DNA of 64,000 nucleotides from Prevotella sp. UBA2850 (lineage in GTDB: Bacteria; Bacteroidota; Bacteroidia; Bacteroidales; Bacteroidaceae): NCBI GenBank assembly GCA_002350805.1, contig DEFO01000062.1, forward strand, positions 21,008-85,007. The letters are read 5' to 3'. This document shows, in pieces, positions 46,868 to 56,248 of the stretch. Made by a program: the position numbers and the translations under genes. Position 1 is the stretch's first letter, and every line of letters begins with the position of its first letter. The notes under the pieces are model-generated. The model searched no databases and was not told the DNA's origin. It was given only the letters and a program-made list of their open reading frames with translations.

Positions 46868-49774
46868 TTATTCGCCGAAAATCTCGTCGATGGTAAGACG
46901 CTTGATAGGACCAATCTTCTCGAGGGTCTTCATGTCAAGTTCCTTCTCATCGCCCAGGATGATGTAGCGATAGGCCTTGTTGGCCATGTTAGCTTTCTCG
47001 AAGTCAACGATATCTTTCAGTTGCATGGCGGGCAGTGCCTTGTAGATCTTCTCGTTCAGGTCGTAGTCAAGTCCCAGCTTCTTAGCTCTGATCCAGGCAT
47101 TGAAGACGGCCGACTTGGTAGTGCGGAGGCTGGCCAGCTGCTTGCCAAGACTCTCTTTGGCAATGTTGAAGGCGCCCTGACTCTGCGGCATCTGGTTCAG
47201 AATCTCGTGGAAGACGCTGATGCAGTCTTTCATCTTGTCGTTCTGTGCGATGATATGCGTGATGAAACTCTCTTTCTGTCCTTTTTCAGTAGGCTGTGAG
47301 TAGAAGGCCGAGGCGTTATAGGCCAGTCCGCGTGCCTCACGCAGTTCCTGGAACACGATGGTGTTCATGCCTCCACCGAAGTACTCGTTGAAAAGTGCCT
47401 GTACGGCGGCCTCATCAGGATTCCAGTCGCGGTTTTCGTTGTGATACATGCGCATATAGATGTTCTTGGCCTCATATGGAGCAATCCATACCTCGTTCTT
47501 AGCGGCTTCCTGCTTGATATAAGGCTTGTTCTGAGGAACGGCAACCAGTTTCTTTTGCGTCTTGTGCAGTTTTCCGAGCATATTGGAGAGTGTCTTCTGG
47601 TCGTCAGCACCATAATACAACACGGTATGCTCGTACTGACTGAGATTCTTCAGCAGATTGAGCAATTGCTGCGGGTCGGCCTTCTTCATGTCGGCGATGC
47701 TCATCTGGTTGCGGGTGCTGTTGTAGGGGCCGTACACACCATAGTCGTAGAGGGCAGAGAAGCAGTTGCGCTGGTTCTTTTTGGCGTCCTGGCGGGCTTT
47801 CTGTGTCAGGGCGACATACTGGCCGTAAGCATCATTGTCGGCCTTGGCGTTTTTCAGGAAGTCTTCGAGCAGGGCCAGAGCCTCGGGCATCTTCTCGTTC
47901 AGGCCGAACAGCGAGATGGTAATATTGTCGTCGTCCACACCAATATTATATCTACAAGCGAGTTCGTAGAATCTCTGTTTCAGTTCAGCGGCAGTCATCT
48001 TGTCGGTGCCAATGTAGTCGGCATAGTCGGCAGCCACCACATAGCGGTTATCTGCCTGACAGCCAAACTCATAGCGGAACAACAGATTGAACAGTCCGTT
48101 GCTGGTATTCTGTTTATAGAGCAGGGGAAGTCCCTTCTTGGTCTTGGTGATAGTCATGTCGCGGCTGAAGTCGACGAAGCGAGGCTGAATGGGCTCCACC
48201 TTGGCATTCTGGATGTCCTTCACAAACTGACTGACATAATCGCGATTAGAAGGAATGGGGGTAATGGCAGGCTTATCGATTTTCTTCTGGGTCTTGTCCT
48301 CACCTTGGCGCTTGTAAACACATACATAGTTGTCTTTGAAATAGCGGTTGGCAAAGTCGACAATCTGCTGTTTAGTCATGTTTGAGATACGATCTAGTCT
48401 GCCCACAACATCCTCCCAACGCTGTCCATTGATGAACGCATCGACAAACTTGTCGGCCCGGTTCTTGTTGATATCGAGTCCCTGCATCTCGCGCAGTTTC
48501 ATATTGTTGATGACGCTGGGCAGCAAGTTATCGGCAAACTCGCCCCGCTTCAGTTTCTCTATCTCGTCCAAGAGGAGTTGGCGTACTTCATTGAGTGTCT
48601 GTCCCTCTTTGGGTACGCCCAGCATGATGAACTGGCTGTAGTCGGTCAGATGCTCCGAACCGCAGTCGGCTCCCAGCATCAGCATCTTCTGATTGATGTC
48701 AAGGTCTATGAGTCCCGCCTTTCCGTTGGATAGCAGGTCACCGATCACATCGAGTGTGTCGCTCTGCAAGTCGGCGGCAGCTTTGAAGCGCCATCCCAAC
48801 ATCACGCGCTCGGCTTCCGGACCGATGATTGTGGTGTCGACAGGTGCAGTCAACTCGGGCTGAGGGCCGTATTCAGGCCTTGAGAGTGTGGCATTGGGCT
48901 TCCACATGCCGAAATAGCGATCGATGGTAGCCACCACCTTGTCGCAATCGAAGTCGCCAGCCATACAGATGGCCACATTGTTAGGACAATAGTAGCGGTG
49001 GTAGTAGTTCATGATATTGACAATCGACGGATTCTTCAGGTGTTCCTGTGTGCCGATGGTGGTTTGTGTTCCGTAAGGATGGGTGGGGAACATCTTAGCA
49101 TTGAGGGCCTCCCAAAGCTTATTGGCATCGCTGGTCAGACCGATATTGTACTCCTCGTAGACAGCCTCCAGTTCGGTATGGAATCCACGAACCACCATAT
49201 TCTGGAAGCGGTCGGCCTGGATCTTCGCCCAGTTTTCCACCTCGTTGGCAGGGATATCCTCCACATAACAAGTCACATCGTTAGAGGTATAGGCATTCGA
49301 ACCTTCCGAGCCGATGGTGGCCATGAGCTTATCGTATTCGTTGGGAATGTTATAGCGGGCGGCCAGCTGACTCACGCTGTCAATCTCGTGGTAGGCCTGA
49401 CGGCGTGCCTCGGGGTCGGTCAGTTTGCGATACTCCTCGTAGCGGCGTGTGATATCGTCAAGATAAGGCTTCTCAGCAGCCGGGTCGGTGGTACCGAACT
49501 GCTTGGTGCCCTTGAACATCAGATGCTCCAGATAATGGGCCAGACCTGTTGTCTCGGCCGGGTCGTTGCGCGAACCAGTGCGCACAGCTATATAAGTCTG
49601 AATGCGGGGTTTCTCGTTGTTCACCGACAAATAAACCTTCAGTCCGTTGTCGAGTGTGTAGATGCGGGTCTTCATCATATCGCCCGGTACAGTGGTGTAC
49701 TTGTAGTCTTTAGCCCAACTGCTGATGGTAAGCATCATCAGGAAGGACAGCAGGAAATAAAATCTTTGTTTCAT
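46868..49774 (-). CDS. M16 family zinc metallopeptidase (two-unit, pitrilysin type)
   Basis: A 968-residue secreted peptidase with signal peptide (about residues 1-21). The first M16 unit has the inverted zinc motif HYLEH (80-84) and the distant Glu region around 150-160 (SNAYTSNDVTCYVEDIPANEVENW in parts); the second half repeats the fold without zinc ligands (RELREARGLAYNASAFYSQ marks its C-terminal subdomain). Such enzymes cut small peptides and unfolded protein inside a closed chamber in the periplasm. It has its own promoter, divergent from the alpha-2-macroglobulin gene. Confidence 0.94.
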   Translation of the reverse strand: MKQRFYFLLSFLMMLTISSWAKDYKYTTVPGDMMKTRIYTLDNGLKVYLSVNNEKPRIQTYIAVRTGSRNDPAETTGLAHYLEHLMFKGTKQFGTTDPAAEKPYLDDITRRYEEYRKLTDPEARRQAYHEIDSVSQLAARYNIPNEYDKLMATIGSEGSNAYTSNDVTCYVEDIPANEVENWAKIQADRFQNMVVRGFHTELEAVYEEYNIGLTSDANKLWEALNAKMFPTHPYGTQTTIGTQEHLKNPSIVNIMNYYHRYYCPNNVAICMAGDFDCDKVVATIDRYFGMWKPNATLSRPEYGPQPELTAPVDTTIIGPEAERVMLGWRFKAAADLQSDTLDVIGDLLSNGKAGLIDLDINQKMLMLGADCGSEHLTDYSQFIMLGVPKEGQTLNEVRQLLLDEIEKLKRGEFADNLLPSVINNMKLREMQGLDINKNRADKFVDAFINGQRWEDVVGRLDRISNMTKQQIVDFANRYFKDNYVCVYKRQGEDKTQKKIDKPAITPIPSNRDYVSQFVKDIQNAKVEPIQPRFVDFSRDMTITKTKKGLPLLYKQNTSNGLFNLLFRYEFGCQADNRYVVAADYADYIGTDKMTAAELKQRFYELACRYNIGVDDDNITISLFGLNEKMPEALALLEDFLKNAKADNDAYGQYVALTQKARQDAKKNQRNCFSALYDYGVYGPYNSTRNQMSIADMKKADPQQLLNLLKNLSQYEHTVLYYGADDQKTLSNMLGKLHKTQKKLVAVPQNKPYIKQEAAKNEVWIAPYEAKNIYMRMYHNENRDWNPDEAAVQALFNEYFGGGMNTIVFQELREARGLAYNASAFYSQPTEKGQKESFITHIIAQNDKMKDCISVFHEILNQMPQSQGAFNIAKESLGKQLASLRTTKSAVFNAWIRAKKLGLDYDLNEKIYKALPAMQLKDIVDFEKANMANKAYRYIILGDEKELDMKTLEKIGPIKRLTIDEIFGE

Positions 49775-49821
49775 ATGGTTGTATTAAACATGGTTTTGTG
49801 TCAAAGCTTCAATTCAATTGG

Positions 49822-49853
49822 CAAAGATACAAATATTCTACGAGCCAAACAAA
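49822..49853 (-). promoter_or_regulatory. promoter of the M16 peptidase gene
   Basis: On the minus strand: TTTG (49853-49850), 20 bases, then TATCTTTG (49829-49822). The start codon is 47 bases downstream. Confidence 0.78.
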
Positions 49854-49987
49854 TCTTTATCCCGTTTTTTGAAAACTTTGGCAGATAGGACCGTAGGAGC
49901 AGGGAAAACAGAGCAGGGGGTAAGGATTGAAGTCAAGGAATAGAGATAGAGCAGATGAGTGGCGACATATCAAAAAAACATAATTAT

Positions 49988-50018
49988 TTTGAAGTTTCAG
50001 TTTTATTCTTTATATTTG
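49988..50018 (+). promoter_or_regulatory. promoter of the alpha-2-macroglobulin-like gene
   Basis: TTTG at 49988-49991, 19 bases, then TATATTTG at 50011-50018. Transcription should start around 50024, just after the in-frame ATG at 50023, which favours the ATG at 50047. Confidence 0.75.
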
Positions 50019-50046
50019 CCCAATGAAACCTCTAAATGATACGAAT

Positions 50047-53000
50047 ATGCTGAAAACTCAACCTGCAATTGCCAACCGACGGTCCCTCATGCTGACGATG
50101 GCACTTATCATGTGGCTGATGCTGACACCTTGTGTGGTGACAGCGCAAAGCCTCCAACAGATGTGGATAGATGTGGAGGATGCCCGGCATGCTGACAAGC
50201 CGAAGACTGAGATAGAATATCTGGATAAGATCATCAAGAAAGCCAGCAAAGAAAAAGCATACGGCCATCTGATGCGTGCGGAACTGATGACCATTCAGGC
50301 GAAGAATGCCATCTCGCCCGACTCGTTGGAACCTGCTTTCTTCCGCTTGGTCGAGAAGGCCGAGGCACAAAAGGACAAACTGCTAAGAGCCGTTTACCAT
50401 GCTGTGGTAGGAAAGGTCATCAACAGCAGTCCCGAGGCGAGCAGTTTGTCGGAAAAGAAGGCTTCATATTACTTCGATATTGCGCTGGCCGACCCGATGT
50501 TACTCAGCAAGACGAAATCATCAAAGTATCAGCCACTGGTGGTAATGGGAAACGATGGCAATATCTACGACCACGATCTACTGAGTACTATTGCCCTAGA
50601 GGCGAAACGACCTCAGGTGATGCGCGACTGCTACAACCAGCAACCCAAACGCCGTAAGGCAGCCTTAATGGCTACCCTGGAGACCTTCAATCGAGAGGTC
50701 CATTACAATTATTATAGGAAGTATGGGGGCATACCTATCATCAGCCAGCTCGACTCACTGATGACACAATATGGCGACCTGCCAGAATGTGGTGAGGTGG
50801 CTATCTGCAAATGGAAAATCATGGACCATGCCTACGAAGTCAGTGACCAGCAGAAATACGAGTTTCTGCAACAGGCCATCAGTCGCTGGGGAAACTACAG
50901 TCGCATTGACATCCTGAGAAATGCCCTCGACGAACTGGAGCGGCCCTTACTGGAGGTGGTGCAGGGCTATGAGTATGTGCTGCCCGGAAAGCCAAAATTC
51001 GTGAGAATGCCTCAGATGAAAGGTATCAGCCATCTCAAGGTGGAGATTACCCGAGTGAACATAGGCAAAGAGACACAGTATTCGCTCTTCGGAAAGACCT
51101 ATTGGAATATGCTTGAGAAATATGCTGTAAAAGGCTCACATAAGGTATTGCTCGACAAACATTATGAGCAACGTCCAACCTACGAGATATTCAGTGACTC
51201 CCTGTGGATTGAGGGAATGCCGGCCGGCGTCTATTTCATCGATTACATCACCGACAACCACCGACTTGACACCATTCACAACTACCTGCATGTAACCGAC
51301 ATTGCCTTGCTCATGCAACCACTGCCCAACAATGGTGCTCGACTGGCGGTACTTAACTCTACGACGGGCCAGCCTATGGCTAACGCCCACATTGACCTAA
51401 GGGACAAATATGGCGCTAAAAACGCAAAGTTTGTTACCGTGAACTGCGATTCAAATGCCGAGACCGTTGTCGACGGTCGAGCCAACAAGGGAGTCTACTT
51501 CGCTTACACCGACGACGATTGGGGCTACCGTGAACAGGAGTTCAAGAACACATTCAGATATTGGGGGAAGGTAGACGACGAACAGTTTGTCAACCTTTTC
51601 ACCGACAGGGCCATCTACCGTCCGGGGCAGAAGGTGCATGTGGCGGCTATCAGCGTGAACAACACCAGTGGCATAAAGACCACCGTTGCCAGTGGCAGAA
51701 TTATCGAACTGACTCTCGTCAATGCACAAGGTAAAACTATAGAGAAACGTATGGTTGAAACCGACTCTTATGGTACAGCCCACACCGACTTTCAACTGCC
51801 TGAGAAAGGATTGAACGGCACCTACAAAGTGACGGCAGGATCCAGGGAAAGCGTCTCTTTCCAGGTTGAGGAATACAAGCGTCCCACTTTCTATGTGGAG
51901 ATTGAGAAACCAACCATTACTTATCAAGACGGCGACACTCTGACACTCGTAGGAAAGGCCCGTACCTATAGTGGTATGTCAGTACAAGGCGCAAAAGTCA
52001 GCTATCGGGTGGAGCGGTCACAGGCCTACTTCTGGTGGCGTCAGTACCCCCATACAAACAACAAAACCATACTGACAGAGAAGACAGTGACCACCGATGG
52101 CAACGGTGTGTTTACCATGCGTGTACCCATCAGTCTGCCATCAGGTACGTCCAGAAATGAGTATTACAATTTCAAGGTGACGGCCGAGGTCACTGATTTA
52201 GGCGGTGAAACCCGCAACAGCCAGTGTGTGCTGCCTTTAGGTAGCAGACCACGCAACTTCCATGTCGAGATGCCCGAGAAAGTGCTTCGCGACAGTCTGC
52301 CAAATGTCACTTTCACCCTGCTCAATGCCATGGGACAGCCTGTTGCTGACCGTGTGCAATACACCGTTGAGCGGCTGAGCAATCCCAGACAGGTAATAGC
52401 CACGCGCACTGTAGACTCCAACATGCCAGTAGCCATTACCTCTACGACCACTCCCCTACCATCGGGAGTATATCGGCTGGTGGCTATTTGCGGTTCCGAT
52501 ACGCTGACAAAGAAAATGACGGTGTTCAGCCTCAACGACACAAAGCCTGTCGCTCCAACCAACGACTGGTTCTACGTCAGTTCCAATGAGTTTCCTCGCG
52601 AAGGAAAGCCTGTCTACGTGCAAGTTGGCTCAAGCGACAACGTGCATATTCTTTATACAGTATTGTCAGGTGAGAAAGTCGTCGACATGGGACACCTCGA
52701 TCTGAACAATGCCGTAAAGACGCTCTCGTTCGTCTACCAAGAAGAGTACCAGGAAGGCATCAACATTGCCATGAGTTGGGTAAAAGATACTGTGTTCTAT
52801 CATCATGAGGCCACCATCAAGCGTCCTCTTCCCGAAAAGAAGCTCAAGATGGAGTGGACCACTTTCCGCGACAAGTTAATCCCCGGACAGACAGAGACAT
52901 GGACTTTACGCGTCAGACAATCCAATGGCAAGCCTGCCCGTGCCCAGCTTTTAGCCACGCTCTACGACAAGTCGCTCGAGCAGTTGAGAAGTCATCAATG

Positions 53001-55611
53001 GGATTTCGACCACCGACTCAGACAGAACTTGCCATCGTCGGCATGGGCCATGGGCTATATCTATCGGATAAAAGACACCGAGAGTCCCAAACTGGAGCCA
53101 CGTGAAGTGGCCGATCTTCACTTCGACCACTTTGGGAATGGCATCTTCGACTTCGGCGGCTACCGCATTTTGCTTTCTCCCATGAAGGGTGGAGCCATTG
53201 AGGGCGGCCGCATAGGAAGGGACATGTCCATAGCACGAGAATCTGCAATGGTCGACAGCACTACAGGCCAGACAGACGATGGTGCGTCTGCAGACCCCAC
53301 AAAGCCCAATCAGATGTCACCCCGTACAAACTTCAACGAGACCGCCTTCTTCTACCCGTCACTCACCACTGATGCCACTGGTCAAATTGCTATTAAGTTC
53401 ACCCTGCCTGAGGCTGTCACCACCTGGCGTTTCATGGGTTTGGCCCACGACAAAGACCTGAATATCGGCATGCTTGAGGGCGAGGCCATAGCAGCTAAGA
53501 CTGTGATGGTTCAACCCAATGTTCCTCGCTTCATCCGTCAGAACGATGAGGCCACCATCACTTCACGCATTGCGAACACCACGGCGCACGAGGTGAGCGG
53601 GCAGACCTTGCTTGAGCTGATTGACCCTGCCACCGAAAAAGTGGTCTTCAGCCAGCAACAACCCTTCCGCATCGGTGCGAATGGCACATCGGCCGTAGCC
53701 TACAACCTCTCAGCATTCACTCGTAGTAACAAAGCCTTGAATTCCATGCCACTCATCTGCCGCATCACGGCAACAGGCAAGGGCTTCAGTGACGGCGAAC
53801 AGCACTATCTGCCTATTCTGCCCGATGTCGAACAAGTGATGAACACACGTGTCATTACTCAACACGAACCCTCAGAAGTGAATGTAGACCTCAAGCAGCT
53901 AATCCCGCAGGGCAAGACTCTCGCCTCAGCAGGCTCCCCCACCCTGACCATCGAGTATGCCGACAATCCCGCATGGATGATGGTGCAGACATTGCCCGCC
54001 GTTGCTGCAGATAAGGCCGACAATGCCATCTCGCTGGCCTCAACCTATTATGCCAACTCGATTGCCGGCTGGCTGCTCAATTCGAGTCCCGTCATACGCA
54101 ACACCATCGAGCAGTGGAAACAACACCAGACCAACGGGAATGGAGCATCGCTAACCTCTGAACTGGAAAAGAACGAGGAACTGAAGAATATCCTACTCGC
54201 TGAAACTCCGTGGATGCTCGATGCCGAGAATGAGAGCGACAACATGCGACAACTCACCGACTACTTCGATGCCGAGGAGCTCGACGGAAAGCTTTCCGCA
54301 ACCCTCCAGCAGCTGGGCAAGCTCCAGCACAACAACGGCAGCTTCGCATGGATGACAGGCATGTTCCCATCGGTCTATGCCACTCAGGCCGTAGCCCACA
54401 TTCTAGCTCGCCAGCAGTCGCTCATTGGTGAGAACAAAAAAGCAGGAACCATCTTCAACAAAGCCCTCTCTTTCCTGGGCGAGATGGCAAACAAAGAGAT
54501 ACTGGCCATGCAGAACACCGAGAAAGAGACGGGACGCAAATGCCAACCCTCTGAGTTCCTCATCGACTATCTCTATGTGCGGGCTCTCATAGGAAGCAAT
54601 CCCGACGACCTCACACGCTTTGTAGTTGACCGACTGAAGGAGATGACTGCCGACCTTACCATTTACGGCAAGGCCACCGCATCGGTGGTACTGGCTCATT
54701 TCGGAGAGAAAGACAAGGCCCGTGAATTCCTGGAGAGTATGATTGAGTATTCGGTCTATACCGACGAACTAGGCCGCTACTTTGATACACGCCGTGCCTA
54801 CAGTTCTTGGTTCGACTATAAGATTCCGACGTCAGTGGCTTGCATCGAAGCCATGAAGCTGGTCGACGGCACTGCTAACCAACAGTACATCGAACAGATG
54901 CAGCGTTGGCTGTTGCAAGAAAAGCGCACCCAGGCATGGGACACACCCATCAACAGTGTCAATGCTGCCTATGCTTTCTTGAAAGACAACTTGACATCAC
55001 TTGAGCAGAATGGGCAGCCAGCACAGATTGCCATCGACGGAAAGCCCTTACAGACCTCCGCCCAAACCACCGGTCTAGGCTATGTCAAGTCCACCGAGAA
55101 TGCTGCCGGCAAAGACTTGCTCACGGTGCGCAAAACGTCACCTGGAACCTCTTGGGGAGCCGTCTACGCACGTTTCTATCAGTCTGTGGCCGATATCGAG
55201 GCCTCGCAAGAGGGACTCTCTATCAAACGCGAGGTCGTGAGCATCAATGGCAAGCCTGTCAGCAACCAGCAGGGAGCAGTAGCCCTTCAAGTGGGCGACC
55301 GTATAACCATGCGCATCGTCATCACTGCCAATCGCGACTACGACTTCGTACAAGTGACCGACAAACGAGCTGCCTGTCTCGAACCGGTAAGTCAGATTAG
55401 CGGTTATCGGAAAGGATGCTATGTATCTCCGCGCGACAATGTCACAAACTACTTCTTCGACATGCTGCCCAAGGGGAAGCGCGAGATGGAAACTGACTAC
55501 TATGTAGACCGTCCAGGTACCTACCAAAGTGGAACCGTCACGGTGCAATGTGCCTATGCCCCTGCTTTCTCAGCCCGCGACAAAGCCATTACATTCAAAG
55601 TGGAAAAATGA
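50047..55611 (+). CDS. alpha-2-macroglobulin family protein without thioester motif
   Basis: A very large (1854-residue) exported protein, signal peptide about residues 1-35 (ending VVTAQ). After a helical N-terminal region come macroglobulin domains (MG2-type VNLFTDRAIYRPGQKVHV near 517), the A2M domain (VTTWRFMGLAHDKDLNIG near 1125) and a helical TED-like domain (about 1310-1600). The CxEQ thioester expected at the start of that domain is absent; the corresponding stretch reads VAADKADNAISLASTYY. It probably traps proteases or acts in periplasmic protein defence without covalent capture. The start at 50047 fits the promoter; 50023 is the longer alternative. Divergent from the M16 peptidase. 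Confidence 0.9.
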   Translation: MLKTQPAIANRRSLMLTMALIMWLMLTPCVVTAQSLQQMWIDVEDARHADKPKTEIEYLDKIIKKASKEKAYGHLMRAELMTIQAKNAISPDSLEPAFFRLVEKAEAQKDKLLRAVYHAVVGKVINSSPEASSLSEKKASYYFDIALADPMLLSKTKSSKYQPLVVMGNDGNIYDHDLLSTIALEAKRPQVMRDCYNQQPKRRKAALMATLETFNREVHYNYYRKYGGIPIISQLDSLMTQYGDLPECGEVAICKWKIMDHAYEVSDQQKYEFLQQAISRWGNYSRIDILRNALDELERPLLEVVQGYEYVLPGKPKFVRMPQMKGISHLKVEITRVNIGKETQYSLFGKTYWNMLEKYAVKGSHKVLLDKHYEQRPTYEIFSDSLWIEGMPAGVYFIDYITDNHRLDTIHNYLHVTDIALLMQPLPNNGARLAVLNSTTGQPMANAHIDLRDKYGAKNAKFVTVNCDSNAETVVDGRANKGVYFAYTDDDWGYREQEFKNTFRYWGKVDDEQFVNLFTDRAIYRPGQKVHVAAISVNNTSGIKTTVASGRIIELTLVNAQGKTIEKRMVETDSYGTAHTDFQLPEKGLNGTYKVTAGSRESVSFQVEEYKRPTFYVEIEKPTITYQDGDTLTLVGKARTYSGMSVQGAKVSYRVERSQAYFWWRQYPHTNNKTILTEKTVTTDGNGVFTMRVPISLPSGTSRNEYYNFKVTAEVTDLGGETRNSQCVLPLGSRPRNFHVEMPEKVLRDSLPNVTFTLLNAMGQPVADRVQYTVERLSNPRQVIATRTVDSNMPVAITSTTTPLPSGVYRLVAICGSDTLTKKMTVFSLNDTKPVAPTNDWFYVSSNEFPREGKPVYVQVGSSDNVHILYTVLSGEKVVDMGHLDLNNAVKTLSFVYQEEYQEGINIAMSWVKDTVFYHHEATIKRPLPEKKLKMEWTTFRDKLIPGQTETWTLRVRQSNGKPARAQLLATLYDKSLEQLRSHQWDFDHRLRQNLPSSAWAMGYIYRIKDTESPKLEPREVADLHFDHFGNGIFDFGGYRILLSPMKGGAIEGGRIGRDMSIARESAMVDSTTGQTDDGASADPTKPNQMSPRTNFNETAFFYPSLTTDATGQIAIKFTLPEAVTTWRFMGLAHDKDLNIGMLEGEAIAAKTVMVQPNVPRFIRQNDEATITSRIANTTAHEVSGQTLLELIDPATEKVVFSQQQPFRIGANGTSAVAYNLSAFTRSNKALNSMPLICRITATGKGFSDGEQHYLPILPDVEQVMNTRVITQHEPSEVNVDLKQLIPQGKTLASAGSPTLTIEYADNPAWMMVQTLPAVAADKADNAISLASTYYANSIAGWLLNSSPVIRNTIEQWKQHQTNGNGASLTSELEKNEELKNILLAETPWMLDAENESDNMRQLTDYFDAEELDGKLSATLQQLGKLQHNNGSFAWMTGMFPSVYATQAVAHILARQQSLIGENKKAGTIFNKALSFLGEMANKEILAMQNTEKETGRKCQPSEFLIDYLYVRALIGSNPDDLTRFVVDRLKEMTADLTIYGKATASVVLAHFGEKDKAREFLESMIEYSVYTDELGRYFDTRRAYSSWFDYKIPTSVACIEAMKLVDGTANQQYIEQMQRWLLQEKRTQAWDTPINSVNAAYAFLKDNLTSLEQNGQPAQIAIDGKPLQTSAQTTGLGYVKSTENAAGKDLLTVRKTSPGTSWGAVYARFYQSVADIEASQEGLSIKREVVSINGKPVSNQQGAVALQVGDRITMRIVITANRDYDFVQVTDKRAACLEPVSQISGYRKGCYVSPRDNVTNYFFDMLPKGKREMETDYYVDRPGTYQSGTVTVQCAYAPAFSARDKAITFKVEK

Positions 55612-55642
55612 ATCTAGGGATAAAACAAAGCTAACCAAAGAA

Positions 55643-55695
55643 AAGAGTGAAGGTGAACAAAAGAGCAGACATTTCTCCTGTTCACCTTCACTCTT
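55643..55695. terminator. 17-bp stem between convergent genes
   Basis: AAGAGTGAAGGTGAACA (55643-55659) and its exact complement (55679-55695) enclose a 19-base loop, 31 bases after the macroglobulin-like gene stop and before the stop of the convergent small membrane protein. It likely serves both directions. Confidence 0.75.
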
Positions 55696-55754
55696 ACATA
55701 AAGAACCCTTCTGGAGTATGATAGCAGTGATATAGAGGAATCAATGCGCGACTA

Positions 55755-56168
55755 TCACATTTCCAGTTCTCTCTCCTTTGATCTCTTTTTGTGCCTTCTG
55801 AGCATGACAACACCGATAATGATGGGGATAAGAGCCACTATCAGAATAAGAAAAGCAAAGGCCCCTCCAAAGATAGTAGCGAAACCACCCTGACGAATGA
55901 TGGGTTGGGGATAAAGCTCGCCGATGATAGAGTCTGGCACTCCTGCATCATACAGCGAGTCGATAACAGGCAGGTTCTTCTCATATTCCGCCCACTCAGC
56001 CTCATTTTTATTACCGCCCTCTACGTCGAGCACGACACTAGTGACGCCAATGATGATGGCACACACAGCCAACATTACTCCAACAGCCAGCAACAAACAG
56101 CCGCATCCGCGATTGAATGAGCCATTCCCCTTCGGTTGGCGGGGTGATGATTCTCGGGTCGATTCCAT
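55755..56168 (-). CDS. small two-helix membrane protein
   Basis: A 137-residue protein I cannot assign. It has a polar Pro/Ser/Gly-rich start with an RGCGC pair, a hydrophobic helix (about 23-47), a polar middle of about 45 residues (EWAEYEKNLPVIDSLYDAGV) that should face the periplasm, a second helix (about 97-121) and a basic end (RRHKKRSKERE). It is alone, 80 bases after the acyl-CoA synthetase start-side neighbour on the same strand, so it may end that transcript. Confidence 0.68.
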   Translation of the reverse strand: MESTRESSPRQPKGNGSFNRGCGCLLLAVGVMLAVCAIIIGVTSVVLDVEGGNKNEAEWAEYEKNLPVIDSLYDAGVPDSIIGELYPQPIIRQGGFATIFGGAFAFLILIVALIPIIIGVVMLRRHKKRSKERELEM

Positions 56169-56248
56169 AGTTTGGTTTTTGATGGTTTGATGGGTGAAAA
56201 CAATAAAGGTGTCAGAGGCACAGCACGTACCTCTGACACGCAGATTGG

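Noticed and set aside
45428..47299. 623-residue plus-strand reading opposite the fumarase and M16 genes
   Set aside because: It is the complementary frame of two well-supported genes and spans their junction; sequence is low in recognisable domains.
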